Assembly: GCF_900091575.1 (NCBI RefSeq)
Contig: NZ_FMCR01000001.1
Span: forward strand, 1,240,001 to 1,304,000
Source of the DNA: Micromonospora saelicesensis
GTDB lineage: Bacteria > Actinomycetota > Actinomycetes > Mycobacteriales > Micromonosporaceae
Direction: 5' to 3'
Length of the DNA: 64,000 bases
Part shown: positions 56,928-64,000 of the stretch, piece by piece
Numbering within the stretch: the stretch's first letter is position 1
Layout of the letters: the number at the start of each line of letters is the position of its first letter
Program-made: the position numbers and the translations under genes
The notes under the pieces: generated by a model
What the model saw: only the letters and a program-made list of their open reading frames with translations
What the model was told of the DNA's origin: nothing
Database searches by the model: none

Positions 56928-58487
56928 ATGCTCACCCACTCCACCCGGCGTTGGCTCGCCGGACTGGGCGTAGCAGGCGCGTTCGTCGCTGCCTCCGCCA
57001 GCCCGGCCGTCGCCGAAGAGCCCTCGAACGAGGTCTTTCTTTACGCCAACAACGCGCTCATCGCATCCGGCGGCGAGGCCAAGGCGGTCACCCTGCAGGC
57101 CTTCACCGAGGCACTGCCCGAGAACTTCACCATCACTGTCGACCGCACGGCCGTGAAGGACTTCGCCGAGGTCACCCTGACCGACTCGCTGCCGGGCTGT
57201 TCGGAGGCCGGATCGGTCATCACCTGCACGCTCAAGGGCGCCGACACCATCGACTACGTCCTCGATCTGACCGTCAAGGCCAAGGACTCCGCATCGGTCG
57301 GGAAGAAGGGTGACCTGACCCTCACCCTGGCGGCGAAGGACAGGGCGAACGTCACCACCAAGTCGACCATCGAGGTCGGCGAGGGTGTGGACCTGAAGGC
57401 TGACGAGACTCTCGAAGTCTCGGGCGCACCGGGGTCGACGTTGAAGGCGCCACTGCGGGTCGCGAACGTGGGTGACAAGCCCACCAACGGCGCCGTCCTC
57501 CTCATCACGTCCACTCCCGGTATCGCCACCTCGCGGCACTCGAACTGCTCATACCTGCAGGCATTCGGGACGAACTTTGCGCAGTGCTCGTACGACCAGA
57601 AGATCGAGCCTGGCGCGGTCCTGCAGTTGGACTCGTCGTCCACGCTGAAGATCGCCGCAGACGCCTGGGCGCCGGGCCTGCAGTACGGCTCAGGTTGGTG
57701 GTTCGCCGATGGAGACTGGGCCGAGTTCCTCGCGGACTTCCCGATCCCGGTCGACCAGTGGGAGAAGGGGACCGGCGCTGAGCTGACCCTGGTGCCGGCA
57801 CCGAGCGCACAGGCCCACCGGCTTCGGCAGACCGACAAGGACTCCAGCAACAACGCCACGGCGATCCTGGCAACCGTGACCGGCAGCCAGGGTGCCGACG
57901 CGGCCGCCACCGGGGCCGAGGTGAGCGGCGCCGTCGGCAAGACGGTGAACGCCAAGGTCGGGTTCGTCAACAACGGCCCGGCGATGATCAACTCCTACTC
58001 TCCCGATGAGCTGGTCACCACCGCAGAGATCACGATCCCGGCCGGTGCCACCGCCGTGAAGGCGCCGGAAGAGTGCGTGCCGGTCAAGGACGGCGAAGAG
58101 TTCGGCGGGTACGGCGAGCCGGGCGCTCGCCTCTACTTCTGCGAGTGGTACGAGACGCTGCACAAGGGTGACAGTGCGGTGTTCGAGTTCGGTCTGCGCA
58201 TCGACAAGCTGGCTGGCGCACCGGGTGCTGTTCACCTGCGGCACTTCAACCTGGACGGAAATGGCTCGACCGTGGCCGACCTCGACTCGAAGAACGACAC
58301 TGCGGCCTTCGTGATCAAGGGCGCCGCCAACGGTGGCGACGGTGGCACGGGCGGCGGTGACGGCGGCACGCTGCCGATCACCGGTCAGTCCACCGGGCTG
58401 ATCGCCGGCCTCGGCGCGTTGCTGCTCGCCGCGGGCGTCGGCGGCTACCTGGTGGCCAAGCGCCGCCGGACCCGCTTCGTCGCCTGA
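56928..58487 (+). CDS. Cell-wall-anchored LPITG surface protein (copy B)
   Basis: 519-aa paralogue of copy A. Signal peptide at 1-30 (MLTHSTRRW, AVAEE). The body has repeated beta-rich modules (EVGEGVDLKADETLEVSG, GFVNNGPAMINS). The C-terminal end is a Gly/Asp-rich linker, LPITG, transmembrane helix and RRRTRF tail. ATG 56928 follows GGAGG. It diverges from the sigma gene at 56747, so both may share regulatory DNA in the 180-bp gap. Confidence 0.85.
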   Translation: MLTHSTRRWLAGLGVAGAFVAASASPAVAEEPSNEVFLYANNALIASGGEAKAVTLQAFTEALPENFTITVDRTAVKDFAEVTLTDSLPGCSEAGSVITCTLKGADTIDYVLDLTVKAKDSASVGKKGDLTLTLAAKDRANVTTKSTIEVGEGVDLKADETLEVSGAPGSTLKAPLRVANVGDKPTNGAVLLITSTPGIATSRHSNCSYLQAFGTNFAQCSYDQKIEPGAVLQLDSSSTLKIAADAWAPGLQYGSGWWFADGDWAEFLADFPIPVDQWEKGTGAELTLVPAPSAQAHRLRQTDKDSSNNATAILATVTGSQGADAAATGAEVSGAVGKTVNAKVGFVNNGPAMINSYSPDELVTTAEITIPAGATAVKAPEECVPVKDGEEFGGYGEPGARLYFCEWYETLHKGDSAVFEFGLRIDKLAGAPGAVHLRHFNLDGNGSTVADLDSKNDTAAFVIKGAANGGDGGTGGGDGGTLPITGQSTGLIAGLGALLLAAGVGGYLVAKRRRTRFVA

Positions 58488-58502
58488 CCCACCCCGCACC
58501 AC

Positions 58503-58539
58503 CGGTGCCCCGTCGACCACCACGGTCGGCGGGGCACCG
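58503..58539 (+). terminator. Terminator of LPITG gene B
   Basis: A 10-bp stem (CGGTGCCCCG and CGGGGCACCG) with a 17-base loop. Confidence 0.7.
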
Positions 58540-58591
58540 TCGTTGGAACCCACGACGCCGGGACTCTGTCGTTGGACCCCACGGCGCGGGC
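58539..58591. repeat. Short direct repeat
   Basis: GTCGTTGGAACCCACG at 58539 recurs with two changes at 58568, period 29 bp, in the gap before the DedA gene. Confidence 0.5.
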
Positions 58592-58651
58592 GGGTGGTGA
58601 CGGGCCGGTCCGGCGCGGCCGGGGCCCCGGGCTTCGGTACCCTTTGTGGCC

Positions 58652-59467
58652 GTGGACACAGCTGAGAAGACCCGCGCTCTCGTGGAGAGCGTCGCCCTGA
58701 ACCCGCTCGATCCCAAGGATCTGTTGCAGACCTTCGGGCTGATCGGCGTGTGGGTGATCCTCTTCGCCGAGACCGGCCTGCTGGTGGGCTTCTTCTTTCC
58801 GGGTGACTCGCTGCTGTTCCTCGCCGGGGTCGCCTCGTCACCGGTGGCGGACGCGATCTTCGGCGACGGCACCCGCCTCTCCCTTGCCGGCCTGCTGATC
58901 GGTGGGCCGATCTGCGCGATCGTCGGCGCCCAGCTGGGGCACTGGCTCGGCGCGCGGTACGGCCGGCCGATGTTCGAGCGGCCGAACTCCCGGCTCTTCA
59001 AGAAGGAGTACGTGGAGAAGGCCGAGTACTACTTCCAGAAGTTCGGCCCGGCGAAGGCCGTCGTGCTGGCGCGCTTCATTCCGATCGTCCGGACGTTCCT
59101 CAACCCGGTCGCCGGCGCGCTCGGCATGCCGGCCAGGAAGTTCCTGCTCTGGAACATCGTCGGCGCGGTGCTCTGGGTGGACGGCATCCTGCTGATCGGC
59201 TACCTGCTGGCCGAGCAGATCTACCAGGCCATCGGCGACAAGATCGACCACTACATCCTGCCGGTGGTGGCCCTGATCATCCTGATCTCGGTGCTGCCGA
59301 TCTTCTTCGAGTTCCTGCGCGACCGGCGGGCTCGTAAGCGCGGCGAGGCGGTGGCGGTGGTCGCGGCGGCCAGTGCCGCCGGCGCCGTGGAGGCGGCCCG
59401 CGAGGCGTTCGACCACGACGGGCACCAGCACGGCCGTCAGCGCCCGGAGCACGGTCAGGATCGTTGA
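58652..59467 (+). CDS. DedA-family membrane protein (third copy)
   Basis: 271 aa, more typical DedA than the 33277/35879 pair. Motifs: AETGLLVGFFFPGDSLLFLAG, GGPICAIVGAQLGHWLGARYG, RFIPIVRTFLNPVAGALGM. Four to five hydrophobic segments. The tail is His/Arg-rich (HDGHQHGRQRP). Start GTG 58652 is preferred because TACCCT (58638-58643) lies eight bases before it, implying leaderless expression; GTG 58646 is too close. Location near fba and pyrE follows the actinobacterial core order. Confidence 0.9.
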   Translation: MDTAEKTRALVESVALNPLDPKDLLQTFGLIGVWVILFAETGLLVGFFFPGDSLLFLAGVASSPVADAIFGDGTRLSLAGLLIGGPICAIVGAQLGHWLGARYGRPMFERPNSRLFKKEYVEKAEYYFQKFGPAKAVVLARFIPIVRTFLNPVAGALGMPARKFLLWNIVGAVLWVDGILLIGYLLAEQIYQAIGDKIDHYILPVVALIILISVLPIFFEFLRDRRARKRGEAVAVVAAASAAGAVEAAREAFDHDGHQHGRQRPEHGQDR

Positions 59468-59476
59468 GCGGTACGA

Positions 59477-59512
59477 CGACGGCCGGCCCCCTGGCAAGGG
59501 GGTCGGCCGTCG
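59477..59512 (+). terminator. Terminator of the DedA gene
   Basis: A 16-bp stem with one mismatch and a GGCA loop, ten bases past the stop. It can also face the convergent ArsR gene. Confidence 0.85.
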
Positions 59513-59633
59513 GCATGTCGAACCCGGCCTCCGGTGGTGCGACCGGGGACGAGCAGGTGTCAACCACCGGTGGCGCCACCCCTGGCTCGCCACCGGACGC
59601 CGCCCCGGCTCGGAACGGCGTGTAGTGCCTAGG

Positions 59634-60011
59634 TCAGCGGGCCTTCTTGGTGGCCCGCTTACGCGGCGGGGTCAGCAGGTCGGCGATCGTCGCGATCGCA
59701 CTCGGGACCAGGCTGTAGTACGCCCAGACACCGCGCTTCTCCCGCTGCAACAAGCCAGCCTCGGTGAGGATACGCAGGTGATGACTGACCGTCGGCTGAG
59801 AGAGGCCGAGCGGCGCCGTCAGGTCACAGACGCACGCCTCGCCCTCGGGGGCCGACTGGATCAGGCTGAGCAGCCGCAACCGAGCAGGATCAGCAAGGGC
59901 CTTGAGGACCCCGGCGAGACGCTCGGCATCGGCACGTTCGATCGGCTCGCCGTTTAGCGGCGAGATCTGAGGCATAGTCATTTCGGCCAACGCAGTTCCC
60001 ACGTATTCCAT
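59634..60011 (-). CDS. ArsR/SmtB-family transcriptional regulator
   Basis: 125 aa. The winged helix contains LAGVLKALADPARLRLLSLIQ, DLTAPLGLSQPTVSHHLRIL and GLLQREKRGVWAYYSLVP. A CVC pair in EACVCDL lies in the metal-sensing helix position of ArsR proteins, though the third cysteine common in arsenic sensors is absent. ATG 60011 is taken; an ATG 33 nt further in is possible. No metal transporter gene is adjacent, so its ligand is unknown. Confidence 0.88.
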   Translation of the reverse strand: MEYVGTALAEMTMPQISPLNGEPIERADAERLAGVLKALADPARLRLLSLIQSAPEGEACVCDLTAPLGLSQPTVSHHLRILTEAGLLQREKRGVWAYYSLVPSAIATIADLLTPPRKRATKKAR

Positions 60012-60068
60012 CCTTCCACCAGCAGCATCGATCCGCCTGCATATCAGCAGATCCGAATCGGCAGACTT

Positions 60069-60608
60069 TTACGCCACAAGGCCGAGGTCAGCCAACGTAT
60101 AGGCCGCCCGGTACGGCAATCCGGCGGCTCGCACCGCGTCGCCGGCGCCTCGATCAACAATAACCACCACGCCCACGACTTCCGCCCCGGCCTCGCGAAG
60201 CGCCTCGACAGCCGTCAAAACACTTCCGCCCGTCGTGGATGTGTCCTCCACCGCCAACACTCGACGGCCAGCCACCTCCGGTCCCTCGATCCGTCGCTGA
60301 AGACCGTGAGCCTTGCCCGCCTTGCGCACCACAAAGGCGTCCAGGGCCCGGCCGGTCGGAGCGGCGGCGTGCAGCATCGAGAGCGCGACAGGGTCCGCGC
60401 CCAGGGTGAGGCCCCCAACGGCGTCGAACTCCCAGTCGGCGGTGAGGTCGAGCATCACCCGGCCGACCAGAGGAGCGGCCCGGTGATGGAGCGTGACGCG
60501 CCGCAGATCCACGTACCAGTCTGCCTCGCGCCCCGACGAGAGCACGACCCGCCCGTGGACCACAGCCAGGTCGGTAATGAATTTACGCAGGTCGTCGTGG
60601 TCCCCCAT
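60069..60608 (-). CDS. pyrE: Orotate phosphoribosyltransferase
   Basis: Orotate plus PRPP to OMP in pyrimidine synthesis (179 aa). It shows LSSGREADWYVDLRRVTLHH, a type I PRTase core with GGLTLGADPVALSM, KAHGLQRRIEGPEVAGRRVL and the PRPP loop VEDTSTTGGSVL. ATG 60608 starts the conserved sequence; upstream in-frame codons to 60656 are not conserved. Neighbourhood with fba and DedA agrees with Streptomyces. Confidence 0.92.
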   Translation of the reverse strand: MGDHDDLRKFITDLAVVHGRVVLSSGREADWYVDLRRVTLHHRAAPLVGRVMLDLTADWEFDAVGGLTLGADPVALSMLHAAAPTGRALDAFVVRKAGKAHGLQRRIEGPEVAGRRVLAVEDTSTTGGSVLTAVEALREAGAEVVGVVVIVDRGAGDAVRAAGLPYRAAYTLADLGLVA

Positions 60609-60777
60609 GGCGATAGAGGTTACTGCGCAACTCTGAACGCCGTGTGCGGGGTCCACCCTGATCAGCCCCGAGGGGAACAGATGACTGGCGATGCTCGACT
60701 ACGCTCAGCAACTGGCCCGACAGCGGCGCGCCAACGCCGTCCCACCATTCACCGGGGGTCGAGGGGGCGGTCGAAGC

Positions 60778-61587
60778 TCAGCGCTCGTCGCGACCGATCC
60801 GGCCGCGGGTGTCCCGCGCGACCGCCTGGAGCAGCCGCCGCGGCGCGTGTCGCATGCCGGCGACGACCACCTTGTACTTCCACGCCGGGATGCTGACCAT
60901 CTTGCCTTTGCGCAGGTCACGCAGGGCTTCGTCCACCACATCCTCGGCCCGCAGCCACAGCCACTCCGGCGTCTTTGACATGTTGATGCCGGCCCGCTGA
61001 TGGAATTCGGTGCGGGTGTAGCCGGGGCAGAGGGCCATCACCTGAACGCCGAACGGCCGCGCGGACTGCCCGACGGACTCGCTGAAGTTGGTCACCCACG
61101 CCTTGCTGGCGGAGTACGTCGATCCGGGCATGGCCGTACCGAAACCAGCGACCGAAGAGACATTTATCACTGCCCCATTTCGCCGTTCAGTCATCGGTCG
61201 GAGCGCCGCCAGGGTCAACCGCATGACCGCGTGCACGTTGAGTCGCAACAGTCGCGCCTCGTCCTCCGCCGTGGAGCGCAGGAACGGTTTGTTCAGGCTG
61301 ATCCCCGCATTGTTGACCAGCAGGTGCACCGGGCTGCCGTCGGCGAGCCGCTGCTCCACGGTGGCGCAGCCGTCGTCGGTGGACAGATCCGCCGGGATCG
61401 TCTCCACCTCGCGTCCGTACGTGGAACCCAGCTCGGTGGCCAACTCGGTCAGCCGCGCCGCGTCGCGGGCAACGAGCACCAGGTGCCAGCCGTCGGCGGC
61501 CAGCCGTCGCGTGAACGCCGCGCCGATGCCGGCGGTGGCCCCGGTGATCAGGGCTCGGCGCTCAGCAGTCGTGGGGTCGAGCGTCAC
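60778..61587 (-). CDS. SDR-family oxidoreductase
   Basis: Classical short-chain dehydrogenase (269 aa). NAD(P) motif TGATAGIG at about 15-22, NNAG at about 92-95, catalytic Ser-Tyr-Lys in NVSSVAGFGTAMPGSTYSAS then K. The C-terminus is basic (RHAPRRLLQ). Substrate unknown. GTG 61587. It starts 10 bp after the membrane-protein gene and is probably co-transcribed with it. Confidence 0.88.
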   Translation of the reverse strand: MTLDPTTAERRALITGATAGIGAAFTRRLAADGWHLVLVARDAARLTELATELGSTYGREVETIPADLSTDDGCATVEQRLADGSPVHLLVNNAGISLNKPFLRSTAEDEARLLRLNVHAVMRLTLAALRPMTERRNGAVINVSSVAGFGTAMPGSTYSASKAWVTNFSESVGQSARPFGVQVMALCPGYTRTEFHQRAGINMSKTPEWLWLRAEDVVDEALRDLRKGKMVSIPAWKYKVVVAGMRHAPRRLLQAVARDTRGRIGRDER

Positions 61588-61597
61588 GGAGTGGTCC

Positions 61598-62254
61598 TCA
61601 CCTGGGCGGGTACGGGGGCGTGTGTGGCGCCGACGGGGGCTGGTGCGGGGCGGGCGTGAACATGGGCGGTGCGGTTGGCGCGGTCGAGCGGTGGCGGTCG
61701 AACCAGCTGTTCGCCGCCGGCAGTGCCAGCAGCGTAGCTACTACAAGGTAACCGAGCGCCTGTGCGACGGAAAGCCCGGCGTTGAGCGGGATCCACCAGG
61801 ACGGGTACGCGTCGCCGATCAGACCGAGCAACTCGGCGAGAGCCTGCTCGCCCGAGCCCAGTTGCAGTGGCGCGGACCGTTCGCCGACGACCACCGCCAC
61901 GCTGCAACAGCCGGCGAGCAGGCCGAGCCCGCTGACCACCCAGGTCGCCACCCGGACACCGTTGCGACCGGTCAGCAGCCCCAGGGCCAGGCCGGCGAGC
62001 ACCGGCGCGGAGAGCACCGCCACCACCGCCGACAGCACCGCGGATGCGCGGAGCAGAGTCACCACGTCGTCGATCTGCTCCGGGCTCGCCGAGGTGTCGC
62101 GGGCGGCGGAGCGGAACGCGTCGACCGTCCCGCCCAGCACCACCAGGTCGACCACTGCGTACGCGAGCGCGGCGACAGCCATCACCACCAGCACGGCCGC
62201 TGCCGACACGACGGCGGCGGGCCGGCGGGCCGGTGCCGATTCCGGGTACGACAC
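61598..62254 (-). CDS. Four-helix membrane protein, Pro-rich tail (copy 1)
   Basis: 218 aa of unknown function: four transmembrane helices and a Pro-rich C-terminus. The third helix contains GRNGVRVATWVVSGLGLLAG. The helix pattern and this block resemble the 62327 protein, so the two are paralogues. No catalytic motif. Confidence 0.7.
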   Translation of the reverse strand: MSYPESAPARRPAAVVSAAAVLVVMAVAALAYAVVDLVVLGGTVDAFRSAARDTSASPEQIDDVVTLLRASAVLSAVVAVLSAPVLAGLALGLLTGRNGVRVATWVVSGLGLLAGCCSVAVVVGERSAPLQLGSGEQALAELLGLIGDAYPSWWIPLNAGLSVAQALGYLVVATLLALPAANSWFDRHRSTAPTAPPMFTPAPHQPPSAPHTPPYPPR

Positions 62255-62326
62255 GACGAATCCCTCCGGTAGGCGTCGGGTTGCAACCTACTCGGAGGGA
62301 TCGTCGGCGTCGTGCTTATCGAGCCG

Positions 62327-63094
62327 TCAGCTGGTCGGCGGCGGGTTTGACCCGGGCCGGTCCGTGGGCGGCGTGTCGTCCGGCCGGTTGGCGGCCGGTG
62401 GCGGCGGGTAGCTCGGCTCCCCACTCGACGGATAGCCCGGCTCACCCGACGCCTGCGGGTAGCCCGGCTGACCGGGCGCCTGCGGGTTGCCCGGGTAGCT
62501 GGCGCCCGGGGTCGGCGGCTCCCAGGCCGCGGTCTGCTTGCGGAAGAACGGGTTCGCCTTCGGCAGCGCCAGCAGGACCAGCGCCGCGATCAGCGCGATC
62601 AGGCTGAGCACGCCGAGCAGGAGGCTGACCGGGGTGACCCAGGAGGGCAGGGCCTCCTCCAGGCGGCGCTGGATCTCCTCCGGGCTCGGCCCGTCGCTGG
62701 TGTTTCCGCCACCGGTGTTGAAACCGCCGGCCGCGTTGCTGAGCAGGCCACCGCCCACGCAGCAGACCATGATGCCGCCGACGATCCAGGTGGTGATCCG
62801 GGCGCCGTTGCGGCCCTGGTTGTTGAACAGGGCCAACACGCCCAGCACGACCGCGAGCAGCAGCAGGACGATGCTGCCACCGATGCCGACGACGGCGAAG
62901 ACGTCCGCCACCTGGTCACCATCGGTGTTGCTGTCCGCGTACGCCGCACGGAGCGCGTCACGCGTCTTGCCGAAGGTGCTGAGCGTGATGATCAGACTGA
63001 TCACCTGGAGCGCCAGGAACAGGAAGAGCAGGTAACTGGAAATCGACACAATGGATGGCCGCTGACGGGCCGGCGTGCTCTGGGAATCGACCAC
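62327..63094 (-). CDS. Four-helix membrane protein, Gly/Pro/Tyr-rich tail (copy 2)
   Basis: 255 aa with four transmembrane helices, GRNGARITTWIVGG matching copy 1, and a disordered tail with GYPQASGEPGYPSSGEP repeats. Function unknown. Similar Pro/Tyr tails occur in the 9351 protein. Confidence 0.7.
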   Translation of the reverse strand: MVDSQSTPARQRPSIVSISSYLLFLFLALQVISLIITLSTFGKTRDALRAAYADSNTDGDQVADVFAVVGIGGSIVLLLLAVVLGVLALFNNQGRNGARITTWIVGGIMVCCVGGGLLSNAAGGFNTGGGNTSDGPSPEEIQRRLEEALPSWVTPVSLLLGVLSLIALIAALVLLALPKANPFFRKQTAAWEPPTPGASYPGNPQAPGQPGYPQASGEPGYPSSGEPSYPPPPAANRPDDTPPTDRPGSNPPPTS

Positions 63095-63196
63095 GATTCT
63101 CCTTCCCTAAGATCGCGCCCACACCGTATCGACAACCGGCCAGTTCGGCATGCCGTGACGAGCCCGGCGCGTCCGCCCGTTCCGGCTCAGCGGGCC

Positions 63197-63775
63197 TCAG
63201 GAACGGGGCGGGCGGATCCTCAGGTCGGCGGGGTCGAGCAGGTCACCGCGGGCGACCCGCCAGCCCTCTTCGCCGTACGCCTCGAAGGAGAGCCGCGCGG
63301 CGCCACCGGACTGGTAGTCGTGGTAACGCATCGTCCCGGTCGACGGCAACTCGGTCTCTCCGGTGGCTGTGTAACGCGCCTGCCCGGTCTCGGCCCAGGT
63401 GTAGCGCCGCCCGCCGAGTTCGATGGTCGGGGCGCCCGGGGTGACGGTCGCGCCCGGTTCGGCGGTCCAGAACACCAGCTCGAGTTCGGGGCCGTCCTCC
63501 ACGGAGAGCCGGTGGCGGGTGCCGGAGTCGTCGTCGAGGAGGTGCTGCACCCAACTCCAGTCGCCCTCGACCAGACGGATCGTGGCACTCACCGCGTACT
63601 CCCGCTCGCGGATCCGCACGCGGTCGCCAGGGGTCAGGCGGAGCGGACCGTCGCCCGGTGGCTCCGCTGGCTGGCCGTCCGGCCGGCCCGTCGGCCGTCG
63701 GCGGGCCCGCACGACGACCACTACCACCGCGAGTACGGCAACAGCCGCCACCAGGCACGTCACCAGCGCGTCCAC
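63197..63775 (-). CDS. DUF4178 domain protein
   Basis: 192 aa. N-terminal transmembrane helix (about 3-22) then a DUF4178-like domain: LRLTPGDRVRIREREYAVSA, EGDWSWVQHLLDD, RHRLSVEDGPELELVFW and GGRRYTWAETG. Such proteins often lie beside spermidine-synthase/DUF350 genes, which would be beyond the right edge. Start GTG 63775 follows GGGGAGG. Confidence 0.75.
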   Translation of the reverse strand: MDALVTCLVAAVAVLAVVVVVVRARRRPTGRPDGQPAEPPGDGPLRLTPGDRVRIREREYAVSATIRLVEGDWSWVQHLLDDDSGTRHRLSVEDGPELELVFWTAEPGATVTPGAPTIELGGRRYTWAETGQARYTATGETELPSTGTMRYHDYQSGGAARLSFEAYGEEGWRVARGDLLDPADLRIRPPRS

Positions 63776-64000
63776 CCGACCACCTCCCCAGGTACGTCGG
63801 CGCAGACGGTAACAACCCTCGGCACCAGAAAGGCCCGCGCTGTGGCCGACAGCTCAGCTGACGGAGACCGTCGGGTGGGTCCTCCGGTGGCGTCGTCGGC
63901 GGGCCGGTCGGACGCGGCGCGGTGGCCGGCGGGCTCACGGCTCGCAACGTCCGGGGCGTTGTCGGCGACCGGCACGACCAATCGGGTGGCACCGACCGGC
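63760..64000 (-). CDS. Possible 3' end of an upstream gene
   Basis: An open frame runs from the right edge to a stop at 63760, overlapping the DUF4178 start by 16 nt. The first 40 codons have strongly GC-rich third positions as in real genes here. The last 20 look like leader sequence. No family recognised; it may be chance. Confidence 0.3.
   Translation of the reverse strand, partial: PVGATRLVVPVADNAPDVASREPAGHRAASDRPADDATGGPTRRSPSAELSATARAFLVPRVVTVCADVPGEVVGWTRW

Overview
The window is high-GC actinobacterial chromosome and most resembles Micromonospora or a close Micromonosporaceae relative. The basis is the neighbourhood bldC / valine dehydrogenase / DUF3073 / purM-purF / purL-purQ-purS, the many GTG starts and GTGA/ATGA overlaps, a SigE-family sigma factor, EspI-like and LCP proteins, and repeated long-stem intergenic hairpins. 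Gene identities come from reading motifs, not from a search. No rRNA, tRNA, CRISPR array, transposase or integrase was seen.

Layout. 1-4.4 kb: truncated methyltransferase, F420/PPOX-type oxidoreductase, BldC, a conserved unknown, valine dehydrogenase, DUF3073. 4.4-5.8 kb: a two-gene RiPP locus, a radical SAM/SPASM maturase overlapping a 75-aa precursor whose C-terminus is a string of aromatic-X-Asn/His motifs (triceptide, AmcA/AmcB-like). 5.9-19.2 kb: purine biosynthesis (purM, purF, purL, purQ, purS, purB) interspersed with an SCP-like protein, a Gly/Tyr-tailed membrane protein, a ComB-like phosphatase, a secreted trypsin-like protease and a YbjQ-type protein. 19.2-25.4 kb: a polytopic membrane glycosyltransferase-like protein, a GT2 polyprenyl-phosphate glycosyltransferase and a secreted beta-helix/PKD/fascin protein, the last framed by 27-bp direct repeats. 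25.4-29.0 kb: lipid genes matching the mycobacterial fadA2-fabG4-htdX arrangement.

29.1-33.1 kb: a tightly overlapping operon of a NrtR-like Nudix regulator, a J-domain/pseudokinase, a vWA protein and a divergent adenylosuccinate-synthetase paralogue, with a tandem palindromic operator in front. This is the best candidate for an undescribed system. 33.3-36.5 kb: two DedA proteins around a NarL-type two-component system. 36.5-40.7 kb: TetR regulator divergent from SCP2, acyl-CoA dehydrogenase and acyl-CoA ligase genes. Its operator resembles a palindrome in the fadA2/fabG4 promoter, suggesting one lipid regulon. 40.7-42.0 kb: sigma/anti-sigma-like pair. 42.0-45.8 kb: purD and purA, separated by a DUF559-type nuclease-like gene framed by two related palindromes and preceded by two DnaA boxes.

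45.9-53.4 kb: a degenerate diacylglycerol-kinase-like protein, an EspI-like ATPase, DUF3151, a LOG-family protein, class II fructose-bisphosphate aldolase and small membrane or acidic proteins. 53.5-58.5 kb: two paralogous LPITG cell-wall proteins flank a SigE-family sigma factor and an LCP transferase with an anti-sigma-like tail. 58.6-64.0 kb: a third DedA, an ArsR regulator, pyrE, an SDR, two paralogous membrane proteins and a DUF4178 protein.
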